Shown here one piece after another: positions 1-8,309 of a stretch of DNA of 34,787 bases. Source of the stretch: Hyphococcus sp. (lineage in GTDB: Bacteria > Pseudomonadota > Alphaproteobacteria > Caulobacterales > Parvularculaceae); the NCBI GenBank assembly GCA_021776295.1, contig JAJFGE010000008.1, positions 1 through 34,787 on the forward strand. The letters run 5' to 3'. Each line of letters opens with the position of its first letter. Within the stretch, counting starts at the first letter, position 1. The notes under the pieces are model-generated. The model was not told where the DNA came from and searched no databases. It saw only the letters and a list, made by a program, of their open reading frames with translations. The position numbers and the translations under genes are program-made.

Positions 1-246
1 ATCGCTGGCCGGCGGATGACCAAGGATGGGGTTATCATTATTGAGGCAAAGCGCTTCCGCGAACGCGAGCGCAACCGGGTGGATGCGCGCGCCCGGCTCG
101 CCGCGTTGATCGAGCGCGCCGCCGCGCCGCCGAAGCGACGCAAACCCACCCGCACGCCGCCATCGCAAAAGCGCAAGCGCCTGGAGAATAAACGCCGCCG
201 CGGCGAGACAAAGGAAAAAAGGAAGCGCCCGGGCGCCGACAGTTAG
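1..246 (+). CDS. arfB: Peptidyl-tRNA hydrolase ArfB (YaeJ), 3' end only
   Basis: The frame is open from base 1 and ends at TAG 244-246, so the gene begins upstream of the window. The visible residues read IAGRRMTKDGV and then a strongly basic tail rich in Lys and Arg. The AGRRxTKDG stretch followed by RFRxRERNRxDARxRL is characteristic of ArfB/YaeJ, a release-factor-like protein that hydrolyses peptidyl-tRNA on ribosomes stalled at the 3' end of broken mRNA. In this family the catalytic GGQ motif lies near the N terminus, which is not in the window, and the basic C-terminal tail sits in the empty mRNA channel. The tail here is long and typical. The internal ATG at 16 is not the true start because conserved family residues precede it. 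Confidence 0.87.
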   Translation: MAGRRMTKDGVIIIEAKRFRERERNRVDARARLAALIERAAAPPKRRKPTRTPPSQKRKRLENKRRRGETKEKRKRPGADS

Positions 247-275
247 CGTGATCACGTTACGCAGAAGTCACGTTA
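244..275. promoter_or_regulatory. Operator-like palindrome with a trailing half-site
   Basis: TAGCGTGATCACGTTA at 244-259 is a 16-base palindrome with one mismatched pair; its core CGTGATCACG (247-256) is perfect. TCACGTTA from its right half recurs at 268-275, 16 bases downstream, on the same face of the helix within error. It begins on the arfB stop codon and lies about 100 bases before the secreted-protein gene at 358. This is the arrangement of a binding site for a dimeric regulator plus an extra half-site, but I cannot name the regulator. Confidence 0.35.
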
Positions 276-357
276 GCTTGGCGGCGCGTCATGCTACGGA
301 TGCTTATCGCGCCGCGCCGTAGACTAATGGAGGCATAGCGCTAGGCAGGGAGAATAC

Positions 358-936
358 ATGATGTTTCAACGGATGATTATGGCCGTCGTCGGCGGCTTTG
401 TTTTGCTGATTGCTGGCGCCTCGGCGGAACAGCAAAAACCACTTACGGAAAATCAGGCCAAACGCTTTGTCGCCAGCCTGGATAGTGTTGACGCCATGCG
501 TGACAAGCTTGAGGCGGAAGGCAAGATTGACAATATCAACATCGCCACGAAGCCAGAAGCAGGCGAAGCGTTCAGGCCCTATTCAAAAGCGGTCACCGCG
601 CTCAAAGATAAATACCCCGCAGACCATGCGCGTCTTGCCAAGATTGTTAAGCCGCACGGGTTTTCCGCCAAGGACTGGGGCGCTACGGGCGACCGCGTGA
701 TGGTCGCCTATATGGCGCTCAAAATGCAGGAGGAAGATCCGCGCACGATGCAGATGATGGAGACAATGGACAAATCCATGCTCGATATGGTTCCGCCGGA
801 AATGCGTGCGCAACTGGAAAGCACGTTTGCGATGATGGAGGCGGTCAAGAACGTATCTGAGGCGGACAAAATCGCTGTCGCACCAGTGAAAGCCGCGCTT
901 GACGCTTATATGGACAAGAACGCCGAGGCCGGTTGA
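358..936 (+). CDS. Met-rich secreted protein of unknown function
   Basis: A 192-residue protein with a Sec signal peptide: hydrophobic segment about residues 7-20 and a probable cleavage site after AGASA (residues 19-23), so it should be periplasmic or surface-exposed. The mature part is mostly helical and charged. Residues 113-164 hold 12 methionines in about 50 positions, spaced as M, MM and MxxM, which is unusual. I recognise no domain. AGGGAG at 347-352 precedes two adjacent ATG codons at 358 and 361; the second has better spacing, so the true protein may lack the first Met. It lies between arfB and trpA, where the trp operon would often carry trpB. Met clusters in periplasmic proteins can bind Cu(I), but nothing else here points to copper, so that is only a possibility. 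Confidence 0.75.
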   Translation: MMFQRMIMAVVGGFVLLIAGASAEQQKPLTENQAKRFVASLDSVDAMRDKLEAEGKIDNINIATKPEAGEAFRPYSKAVTALKDKYPADHARLAKIVKPHGFSAKDWGATGDRVMVAYMALKMQEEDPRTMQMMETMDKSMLDMVPPEMRAQLESTFAMMEAVKNVSEADKIAVAPVKAALDAYMDKNAEAG

Positions 937-1020
937 TCGGGCTAGCGCTTGCGCGGGCAAGAATCCCTGCGCCCTGTTGCATTTTCAGGCTACAGCGTTA
1001 ATCAGGCCGCCGGAGTTATT

Positions 1021-1878
1021 ATGTCCCGGATCACGCCCTGTTTTGAAAAGCTTGGCCGCGAAAATCGCGCCGCCTTTGTCGCGTTCATTATGGCCGGCGA
1101 TCCTGACATGGACCGCTCGCTTGAGCTTTTGAAAAAACTGCCAGCCGCCGGCGCCGACATCATCGAGCTTGGCGTCGCCTTTACCGACCCCATGGCTGAC
1201 GGGCCGGCAATCCAGGCGGCCGGACGGCGTGCGCTCGACGCCGGCCAGACTTTGCGCAAAACGCTCCAGATGGTGCGTGAATTCCGCGCGCGCGACGATC
1301 AAACGCCGATCATTTTGATGGGCTATTACAATCCGTTCTACGCCTATGGGGTTGAGGCGTTTCTTGCCGACGCCAAAAAAGCCGGTATTGACGGGCTGAT
1401 TATTGTCGATTTACCGCCGGAAGAAGACACCGAATTGTGCCTGCCGGCGCGTGCAGCAGGCATCGACTTCATCCGCCTTGCGACCCCGACGACGGACGAC
1501 GAAAGGCTGCCGGATGTAGTTAAAAACACCTCCGGCTTTGTCTATTACGTCTCTGTCGCCGGCATAACCGGCAAGGGCGTCGGCGCCGGCGGCGCGGTTG
1601 AGGCGGCGATTGCACGCATAAAAAAGGCGTCGGGGCTGCCGGTTGCGGTCGGTTTCGGCGTCAAAACCCCTGAAAAAGCCGCTGATTTCGCCAGATTTGC
1701 TGACGCCGTGGTGGTCGGCTCGGCGCTGGTTGAGGAATTGGCCCGGTCTGGCGAAACTGGGACGGACAACACTCAGCCCCTTGATGCTAAGGCCAGCCAG
1801 GGCGATAGTGGCGTTAACGCGGTGTTGAGGCGCGCGACGGATATTTCAACCGCGGTTCGCGCTGCGCGTAAGGAGTAA
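1021..1878 (+). CDS. trpA: Tryptophan synthase alpha chain
   Basis: TrpA cleaves indole-3-glycerol phosphate to indole and glyceraldehyde 3-phosphate, and passes indole to TrpB through an internal tunnel. It is a TIM barrel of 285 residues from the ATG at 1021. With this start the catalytic residues fall at Glu49 ([11 protein letters not shown]) and Asp60 (MADGP), the same numbers as in the Salmonella enzyme, which argues against the longer in-frame start at 949. The phosphate-binding stretch ([11 protein letters not shown]) and VVVGSALV near the C terminus are present. An extra polar loop of about 20 residues (about 243-264) sits before the last helix. No trpB or trpF lies upstream in the window. 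The gene is 11 bases from accD, so the two are probably cotranscribed. Confidence 0.96.
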   Translation: MSRITPCFEKLGRENRAAFVAFIMAGDPDMDRSLELLKKLPAAGADIIELGVAFTDPMADGPAIQAAGRRALDAGQTLRKTLQMVREFRARDDQTPIILMGYYNPFYAYGVEAFLADAKKAGIDGLIIVDLPPEEDTELCLPARAAGIDFIRLATPTTDDERLPDVVKNTSGFVYYVSVAGITGKGVGAGGAVEAAIARIKKASGLPVAVGFGVKTPEKAADFARFADAVVVGSALVEELARSGETGTDNTQPLDAKASQGDSGVNAVLRRATDISTAVRAARKE

Positions 1879-1889
1879 AATATTCAATC

Positions 1890-2831
1890 ATGAATTGGCT
1901 TTCCAACATTCCGCCGGGCATCAAAAACATTTTCAAAAAAGAAGATGACGGCAGCGGCACGTTATGGACCAAATGCAGCGGCTGCGGCGAGATGATTTTC
2001 CAGCGTGATCTTGATGCCGCCAATCAGGTTTGTCCGTCCTGCAATTATCATTTGCCACTGAAACCTGAAGCACGGCTCGCGCTGGTCTATGACAATGGCG
2101 AATATCAGAAAATTGAAGTCCCCGAACCGGTTCAGGACCCGTTAAAATTCCGCGATGAAAAGAAGTATACGGACAGGCTGAAAGATTACCGCAAGAAAAC
2201 CGGCGATCCCGATGCGATGCAAGTGACGGCGGGCGCGATTGACGGCGCGCAGGTTGTTATTGCGATCCAAAATTTCAAATTTATGGGCGGCTCTATGGGG
2301 CTGGCGCTTGGCGAGGCGATGTTGAAGGCGGCTGAGGAGGCAATCGCACGCAAGGCGGCGTTGATTGTGTTTGCCGCATCGGGCGGCGCGCGCATGCAGG
2401 AAGGTATTCTCGCATTGATGCAGATGCCGCGCACCACCATCGCCGTTCAGATGGTGAAAGAGGCGGGGCTTCCCTATATTGTTGTCCTCACCCACCCGAC
2501 CACGGGCGGCGTCACCGCGTCTTATGCGATGCTGGGCGATGTTCATTTGGCCGAACCCGGCGCGCTGATCGGTTTTGCCGGCGCGCGGGTGATTGAGCAG
2601 ACCATCCGTGAGAAACTTCCCGAAGGTTTTCAGCGTGCGGAGTTTCTGCAAGAAAAAGGCATGGTCGATATGGTCGTCCATCGTCGCGAGTTAAAACATA
2701 CGCTGTCGAAACTGGTGCGCGTTCTCATCAAGGAGCGCCGCCGCGCGGCTCCAGCGACGAATATCGCCGTGCTTGAGCCGCCAAAAGCGCCGCCGGCAAC
2801 GCCGACCCCGCTCGACAAAGCGGCGGAATAA
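1890..2831 (+). CDS. accD: Acetyl-CoA carboxylase carboxyltransferase subunit beta
   Basis: AccD with AccA transfers the carboxyl group from carboxybiotin to acetyl-CoA, giving malonyl-CoA for fatty acid synthesis in the cytoplasm. The 313-residue protein has the expected N-terminal zinc ribbon, Cys29-x2-Cys32-x15-Cys48-x2-Cys51, followed by the crotonase-fold carboxyltransferase domain. That domain shows the GGxRMQEG-type motif ([10 protein letters not shown]) and the [14 protein letters not shown] stretch that forms the oxyanion and CoA pocket. The C-terminal 30 residues are Pro- and Ala-rich and poorly conserved. AAGGAG at 1870-1875 overlaps the end of trpA and is 14 bases before the ATG, a long spacing. 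The order trpA-accD-folC is common in alphaproteobacteria. Confidence 0.97.
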   Translation: MNWLSNIPPGIKNIFKKEDDGSGTLWTKCSGCGEMIFQRDLDAANQVCPSCNYHLPLKPEARLALVYDNGEYQKIEVPEPVQDPLKFRDEKKYTDRLKDYRKKTGDPDAMQVTAGAIDGAQVVIAIQNFKFMGGSMGLALGEAMLKAAEEAIARKAALIVFAASGGARMQEGILALMQMPRTTIAVQMVKEAGLPYIVVLTHPTTGGVTASYAMLGDVHLAEPGALIGFAGARVIEQTIREKLPEGFQRAEFLQEKGMVDMVVHRRELKHTLSKLVRVLIKERRRAAPATNIAVLEPPKAPPATPTPLDKAAE

Positions 2832-2858
2832 ACGCGCCGCAACAGGAAGTCTGACGCC

Positions 2859-4157
2859 TTGAGCGATATTGAAACGGTTCTGGCGCGTGTCGCCGCCAGG
2901 CGGCCCCGACTTATCGATCTGTCGCTTGATCGCGTCCACATGGTGCTGGCGCGGCTTGGCAACCCGCATAAAAAACTCCCCCCCGTCATTCATGTCGCCG
3001 GCACCAATGGCAAAGGCTCGACAATCGCTTTTTTGCGCGCCGCGTTAGAGGCGGCTGGAAAGTCCGTCCATGCCTATACGTCGCCGCATCTGGTGCGGTT
3101 TAACGAACGCATTGTGCTGGGCGGCACGGAGATTTCCGATACAAAATTAATCGATGCGCTTGAGCGTTGCGACGCTGCGGCTGGCGATGACAAGCTCACT
3201 TATTTTGAAACCACGACTTGCGCGGCGTTCCTCGCCTTCTCCGAGGCGCCGGCAGATTGTCTTCTGCTTGAGGTTGGTCTCGGCGGACGTCTTGATGCGA
3301 CCAATGTCATCGATGCGCCCCTGGCTGCTGTGGCAAGCCCGGTGGCGCTCGACCATGAGCATTTTCTTGGGAACACCATCGCGCTTGTGGCGATGGAAAA
3401 GGCGGGTATTTTCCGGCGCGGCGCCCCGGCGGTGATCGGCGTGCAGACGCCTGAGGCGATGGCGGTGTTGCAGGCGCACGCAGAAGAAACCGGCGCGCAG
3501 ACTTTCGCTTTCGGCCAGCAATGGAGTTGCCATAGCGAGCACGGACGGCTGATCTATCAAGACGATGACGGCCTTTGCGATCTTGCCGCGCCGCGCCTTG
3601 TCGGCGTTCATCAGCTTGAAAATGCCGGCCTCGCTGTCGCGGCAATACGCGCGGCCAACCTTGAGGCTAGCGACGATGATATTTCCAAAGGCTTTGCCGC
3701 CGCCAACTGGCCGGCGCGCATGCAACGTCTCACCGCCGGGCCGCTGGTCGATCTGGCGCGAGAGTTGCTCGGCGAAGCGCCGGAGATTTGGCTTGATGGC
3801 GGTCATAATCCTCATGCGGGCCGCGCAATTGCGCAGGCGGTCGCCGATCTTGAACAGCGCAGCCCTAAACCGCTGGTGATGATTTCCGGTATGCAGGCCA
3901 ATAAAGATGCGGCCGGCTATTTTGCGCCTTTCGTTGGGTTGGCGGCGTCGGTATTTACCGTCGCCGCGCGCCAGGACGGCGTTGCAACGGCCGAGGAGGC
4001 GGAGGCCGCCGCCAACGCTGCCGGGCTTAACGCCAAGGCTTGCGCCTCGCTCGAAGAGGCGATGCGGCGGGCGCTGGCGGGTAACAACGAACCACTGAGA
4101 ATTCTTCTCAGCGGCTCATTATATCTTGCTGGCGAAATTCTTCGCGATCACAGCTAA
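2859..4157 (+). CDS. folC: Bifunctional dihydrofolate/folylpolyglutamate synthase
   Basis: FolC adds glutamate to dihydropteroate and then extends the polyglutamate tail of folates, using ATP. The 432-residue protein has the Mur-ligase fold: the P-loop HVAGTNGKGST near residues 44-54, the folate-site stretch YTSPHLVRFNERI, the central-domain sequence LLEVGLGGRLDATN, and the C-terminal-domain motif WLDGGHNPHA. The start is TTG at 2859, supported by AGGAAG at 2844-2849 nine bases ahead and by the normal N-terminal length before the P-loop. It follows accD by 27 bases and ends the plus-strand operon; the trxA gene faces it. Family assignment is firm. Confidence 0.96.
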   Translation: MSDIETVLARVAARRPRLIDLSLDRVHMVLARLGNPHKKLPPVIHVAGTNGKGSTIAFLRAALEAAGKSVHAYTSPHLVRFNERIVLGGTEISDTKLIDALERCDAAAGDDKLTYFETTTCAAFLAFSEAPADCLLLEVGLGGRLDATNVIDAPLAAVASPVALDHEHFLGNTIALVAMEKAGIFRRGAPAVIGVQTPEAMAVLQAHAEETGAQTFAFGQQWSCHSEHGRLIYQDDDGLCDLAAPRLVGVHQLENAGLAVAAIRAANLEASDDDISKGFAAANWPARMQRLTAGPLVDLARELLGEAPEIWLDGGHNPHAGRAIAQAVADLEQRSPKPLVMISGMQANKDAAGYFAPFVGLAASVFTVAARQDGVATAEEAEAAANAAGLNAKACASLEEAMRRALAGNNEPLRILLSGSLYLAGEILRDHS

Positions 4158-4203
4158 AGATTTCTAAGTGTCTGATTCAAAAAGAAGTACACATTATCAG
4201 CGC

Positions 4204-4308
4204 TGTCATCACCGGACTTGTTCCGGTGATCCAGAAATTTTCCGCAATCTGCAGCTCTGGATTGCCGGAATGGAGATGGATGGGAACCATCGACCTCCGG
4301 CAATGACA
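4204..4308. repeat. Palindromic dispersed repeat element
   Basis: About 105 bases form one large imperfect palindrome. The outer arms TGTCAT (4204-4209) and ATGACA (4303-4308) match, and GATCCAG (4228-4234) pairs with CTGGATT (4256-4262). Inside lie two hairpins: ATCACCGGA 4208-4216 with TCCGGTGAT 4222-4230, and ATTGCCGGA 4261-4269 with TCCGGCAAT 4296-4304. The CCGGACTTGxTCCGG core is a type I recognise from small non-coding repeats scattered through many alphaproteobacterial genomes. It lies between the convergent ends of folC and trxA, where its hairpins could also limit read-through or protect transcript ends. No protein is encoded. Confidence 0.75.
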
Positions 4309-4368
4309 TGAAGGATAGGTCGCCGGCGCTAACTGATTGAAATGACTCGGTTCGTTTTTGCACAGGCT

Positions 4369-4704
4369 CTAAGCGGCTGCTTCTTTAAGGACGCCGTCAA
4401 TCCATGCGGTGAGCTGTCCCTTCGGCTTGGCGCCAACCTCGGTTGAGACCAGCTCGCCTTTATGGAAAATCATCAGCGTTGGTATTCCGCGTACGCCGTA
4501 TTTGCCCGGCGTTTCCGGGTTGTCATCGATATTGATTTTCGCAATGGTCAGCTTGCCGGCATACTCGCCGGCAATTTCTTCCAGCGCCGGGCCGATTTGC
4601 TTGCATGGCCCGCACCATTCCGCCCAGAAATCGACAAGCACATGCTCGTCAGATTGCAGGACGTCGCTTGGAAAACTAGTGTCGGTAACGGGTTTGGTAG
4701 CCAT
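4369..4704 (-). CDS. trxA: Thioredoxin
   Basis: A 111-residue cytoplasmic thiol-disulfide reductant with the thioredoxin fold and active site WCGPCK ([10 protein letters not shown], about residues 27-36), the cis-proline stretch RGIPTLMIF, and the buried Asp of VLVDFWA. It has a normal family length with no extension. AGGAG (4714-4718, minus strand) sits nine bases before the ATG. It lies 80 bases downstream of addA and is probably the last gene of the tsaE-to-trxA run; addA beside trxA and folC is a recurring alphaproteobacterial arrangement. It supplies electrons to enzymes such as ribonucleotide reductase. Confidence 0.97.
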   Translation of the reverse strand: MATKPVTDTSFPSDVLQSDEHVLVDFWAEWCGPCKQIGPALEEIAGEYAGKLTIAKINIDDNPETPGKYGVRGIPTLMIFHKGELVSTEVGAKPKGQLTAWIDGVLKEAAA

Positions 4705-4784
4705 TGCTATTCACTCCTGATTGGCGGTGCGATCACGCGATTGATAGAATCTAGAGGCGAAAGATAGGGCTGTATGCGCGAAGA

Positions 4785-7700
4785 TCAACCCGCCGCAAGA
4801 GTGCGCGCGAAAGCGTGATCAAGCATCGCATCGGGAAGCGCCATAAGCCGCGCCTCAAAGGTCCACAGCAACGCCAATTTGATCTTATGATCGGGATAGA
4901 TTTCCTGAAGCAGGGCGCGGTAGGCGGCCATTTGCGCGACATAGGCGGGTGATGCGTCGGCAACGTCCTTCGGGGGCGGGCGGTTGGTTTTATAATCGAT
5001 AACGAGAATTTCATCCGCGCCAACAACCAGCCGGTCAATTTGTCCCGATATCATCAGACCGGGCTTGGCGCCTGTTGGCGCGCCGGCGATGCTAACTTCG
5101 GCGCGCGAACTGGGACCGAACACGGCGGCGAATTGCGGGTCATTTAGAACCGTCAGAATTTCATCGCGCCAGCGCGCTCGCTCGCTGGCGTCAACTTGTG
5201 GCGCGATGCGCGCAAGCAGCCGGTCGCCGGCGGCGGCGCGTGCGCCGGCCTCGACGTCGGGCAACAGCTCGAGCAGGCGGTGAAGCGTCCGCCCACGGAA
5301 ATATCGGTCGCTGGCAATCGGCGAGTGGGCCGGTGTTTGGGCGGGGACCTTTCCTGCGCCATCGGCCGCCGCCTCTTCTTTGTCGGCAAGGCGCGAAGGC
5401 GCAAGGCTTAAAGCCGCAGCTTCAGGTTTTGCCGGCGTAAGCAGCCATGAAGGCGAGGCGATGTCGGGCGGAGTTTCCGGGCTGTCCGGTTTTTTGATTT
5501 CCGCCGTTTGCGCACAGGCATAACGCCGCAACGCGTCCTCGCCATCCGGCCAGAACGGCGCGTCAGGAACGTCGACTATATCGCCAAGCCGGTCGAAGGC
5601 GTCTTGCGCCAAAGCATGCCAGGATTTTTCCGCAACCGCCTTGTCGCCGGGCGATTTCTGATTGCCCTGTTCAACGCCGCAAATATAAAGCCGGTCTTCG
5701 GCCCGCGTCGCGGCGACATAGAGCTGGCGGCGATATTCTTCATAGGCTTTGCGTTTAATCTCTGCGCGGGCTTCTTCAGTCGTTGGAACATCGCCAGCTT
5801 TGCTTGCCACAAGCAGCGACAGGCGCTCGCGGGCGGGCGCGTTGGCGCTATCGCGGGCGAGGTCAAGAACCGGACCGATGCGGCGAATGTTCGGCCCGCG
5901 ATGAGCGTCCAGCAAAAACACGATTTTCGACTGCAACCCCTTGGCGCCATGCACCGTCATCACCCGCACCGCATCGTTTGAGCGCTCCATTTCGCGTTTA
6001 ATCTCGCCGGCATTGTCCGCAAACCAATCAACAAAGCCTTGCAGTGAACGCGGATGGGCGTTTTCATAATCCAGCGCCTGGCGCAGGAGTTCGTCGACTG
6101 CATCGCGCGAGGCTTCGCTGAGGCGGGTATAAAACCGGCGCCGTCCGGACGGCGTTCCAGCGTCCAGAATATGCGTGAAGAACGCATAAGGCCCCTCACG
6201 CAAACCGCGCGCGCGCGCCGCACTAATCTCGTCGGCAGCCTCGCGCCATTTTGGCTGTTCGCTCGCCCGTTCTCGCAGCGCCGACCACAAGCTTTGCGCC
6301 GGCCCGCGCGGATGCGCGAGCGCGAAGAGGTCGGCGTCATCGTCAAAGCCGTAGAGCGGGGATTTTAAAATCTCGGCGAGCGAAAGATCGTCCGACGACA
6401 GCAAGGCAAATTTTGCAAACGACAACAGGTCTTCCACCGCCGGGTCTTCAATCAGCTTCAGGCGGTCGGCGCCGGCGACGCGAACGCCGGCTTGCGCCAG
6501 CTGGCGGATAACCTCTTCAAATAAGGGGCCGCGGCTCTGTACAAGGATCATAATATCGCCGGGCGCTATCTTGCGGGTTTGCGATTCCAGTTGCTCAGCG
6601 CCGAGCCAGCCTTTGATTGTGGCCGCGATCTTCCGGCTCAGCACTTTCACCGGCGCGCTCGCCGCCGGCGCGTCAACCGGCGCATCCCACGGGTTGGTTT
6701 TCGGCCTGTCCGGCCGCGGCGTTAACGGCCACAGCTCGACCAGGCCGGCCTCGCCCTCGCGCTTCAGCCCATGCGCCGGCACGCCGCGCTGGCCGAGACC
6801 GTCAGCGGCGCCGTCGGCGGCAAATAACGCATCAACAAATTCGAGCACCGGCGCCGTTGAGCGAAACGAGACTTGCAGGTCGAAATTTTGATAGGCGCCA
6901 ACTGCGGCCAGCGCCTTGCCAAGACTTGCTTCTTTTTCCTCAAACAGTTCCGCATCCGCGCCCTGAAACGAATAGATCGACTGTTTCATATCGCCGACCG
7001 CGAAAAAACTTCGCGCCGCGCTTCCCGCGCCGCCGCCGCTTTTAATCTCGTTGAGCAGCGCTTCGATAATCGCCCATTGCGCCGGCGAAGTGTCTTGCGC
7101 CTCGTCGACCAGAATATGGTCGATGCCCTGGTCGAGCTTATACATCAGCCAGGCGCCGTCGGCAGTCTCCAGTAAATGTTGCGTACGCTTAATCAGGTCG
7201 TCGAAATCGAGCGCGGCACGCGCGGTTTTCATGTCAGCATAGGCGTCCATCAGCGCCGAGAGGAGACGGAGATAGGCGGCGGTGTCGTGATAGATGTTGA
7301 GTGCTTTTAGCCGCGCGAGCTGACTTGCAAATTTTTGCTGCAGGTCGAGGAGATAGGGCTTTACCCAGGCATCGATTTTATCTGTTGTATTTGTCGCGAT
7401 GGTTTTGCGAGGCGTGGCGCCTGTCGTCATAAGCAAACCGAAAAGCGCAACCCATTGCTCGGGGGTGGAGGATGCAGCCAGATAGGCCTTTATCGACGGT
7501 GCAGCGAGGGTTTTCGGATTTCCGCCGCTTTCCTCCAGCGCTGCATAAGCGCGTTCAAGGTCGTGCTTGTCGAGCTGATCGAGAAATTCCGTTTGAAGCG
7601 CTTCCTCCGTTGTCTGCTGATCAACATCAAGCTCGGCGGCGCAACCGCGAAGGACGCCGTTGAGACCGCCAAAGCGGGCGAGGGCGGCGTCAAAGCCAAG

Positions 7701-8309
7701 CCGCTTCATCGCGCCATTGTGGAGCAATTCACGGAGCTGTGTTTCATTATGGCTGCGGGTGAGCCGAGTGAAAGCGTTAGCGATGGCTGCGTTCTCGCCA
7801 GCGCGCAAAGCGACGCCATCAAGCGCCGCATCGCGTAGCTGCCCCGCCTCGCCGTCTTCAATGATCGCAAAGCCCGGCGGCGCGCCAGCCTCCAGCGGGA
7901 AGCGCCGCAACACTTGCTCACAAAATGCGTGAATGGTCTGGATTTTAAGTCCGCCGGGCGTTTCCAGCGCGCGCACAAACAGCCGGCGAACTTTGTTGAG
8001 GTCGTCGGGCTCGCGTTTCATGGCGGCGTCGCCTTCAAGTTCGCCCAGAGCCTTTATCAGCGTCTCATCATTGGCAAGCGCCCATGCGCCAAGCACCCCG
8101 AACAAGCGTTCGGCCATTTCCGCAGCGGCAGCTTTTGTAAAAGTAATGCAGAGGATTTTGCTGGGCGCAGTGTTCGCCAATAAAAGGCGCGCCACGCGGT
8201 CGGTCAAAACCCGGGTCTTGCCCGATCCCGCATTGGCCATCACAAAGGCGGAGCGCGCCGGTTCGGCGGCGAGTGTCTGATTGCGCGTTGCTTGCTCCAG
8301 CGGGGTCAT
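4785..8309 (-). CDS. addA: Double-strand break repair helicase-nuclease AddA
   Basis: AddA is the UvrD-like helicase and nuclease subunit of AddAB, which resects DNA double-strand ends and loads RecA, replacing RecBCD. The 1174-residue protein begins with the Q-motif region and Walker A ANAGSGKT at residues 25-32. Walker B is HILVDEAQDTSPAQW, motif III is FAVGDMKQSIYSFQGAD, motif V includes VMTVHGAKGLQ, and motif VI has YVAATRAEDRLYICG. The C terminus carries a PD-(D/E)xK nuclease domain with ILVIDYKTNR. All helicase motifs and the nuclease signature are intact. The ATG overlaps the addB stop in ATGA (8306-8309), so translation is probably coupled. Confidence 0.97.
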   Translation of the reverse strand: MTPLEQATRNQTLAAEPARSAFVMANAGSGKTRVLTDRVARLLLANTAPSKILCITFTKAAAAEMAERLFGVLGAWALANDETLIKALGELEGDAAMKREPDDLNKVRRLFVRALETPGGLKIQTIHAFCEQVLRRFPLEAGAPPGFAIIEDGEAGQLRDAALDGVALRAGENAAIANAFTRLTRSHNETQLRELLHNGAMKRLGFDAALARFGGLNGVLRGCAAELDVDQQTTEEALQTEFLDQLDKHDLERAYAALEESGGNPKTLAAPSIKAYLAASSTPEQWVALFGLLMTTGATPRKTIATNTTDKIDAWVKPYLLDLQQKFASQLARLKALNIYHDTAAYLRLLSALMDAYADMKTARAALDFDDLIKRTQHLLETADGAWLMYKLDQGIDHILVDEAQDTSPAQWAIIEALLNEIKSGGGAGSAARSFFAVGDMKQSIYSFQGADAELFEEKEASLGKALAAVGAYQNFDLQVSFRSTAPVLEFVDALFAADGAADGLGQRGVPAHGLKREGEAGLVELWPLTPRPDRPKTNPWDAPVDAPAASAPVKVLSRKIAATIKGWLGAEQLESQTRKIAPGDIMILVQSRGPLFEEVIRQLAQAGVRVAGADRLKLIEDPAVEDLLSFAKFALLSSDDLSLAEILKSPLYGFDDDADLFALAHPRGPAQSLWSALRERASEQPKWREAADEISAARARGLREGPYAFFTHILDAGTPSGRRRFYTRLSEASRDAVDELLRQALDYENAHPRSLQGFVDWFADNAGEIKREMERSNDAVRVMTVHGAKGLQSKIVFLLDAHRGPNIRRIGPVLDLARDSANAPARERLSLLVASKAGDVPTTEEARAEIKRKAYEEYRRQLYVAATRAEDRLYICGVEQGNQKSPGDKAVAEKSWHALAQDAFDRLGDIVDVPDAPFWPDGEDALRRYACAQTAEIKKPDSPETPPDIASPSWLLTPAKPEAAALSLAPSRLADKEEAAADGAGKVPAQTPAHSPIASDRYFRGRTLHRLLELLPDVEAGARAAAGDRLLARIAPQVDASERARWRDEILTVLNDPQFAAVFGPSSRAEVSIAGAPTGAKPGLMISGQIDRLVVGADEILVIDYKTNRPPPKDVADASPAYVAQMAAYRALLQEIYPDHKIKLALLWTFEARLMALPDAMLDHAFARTLAAG

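Noticed and set aside
247-256. CRP/FNR site reading of CGTGATCACG
   Set aside because: CRP and FNR sites need a six- or four-base gap between TGTGA/TTGAT-type halves; here the halves abut.
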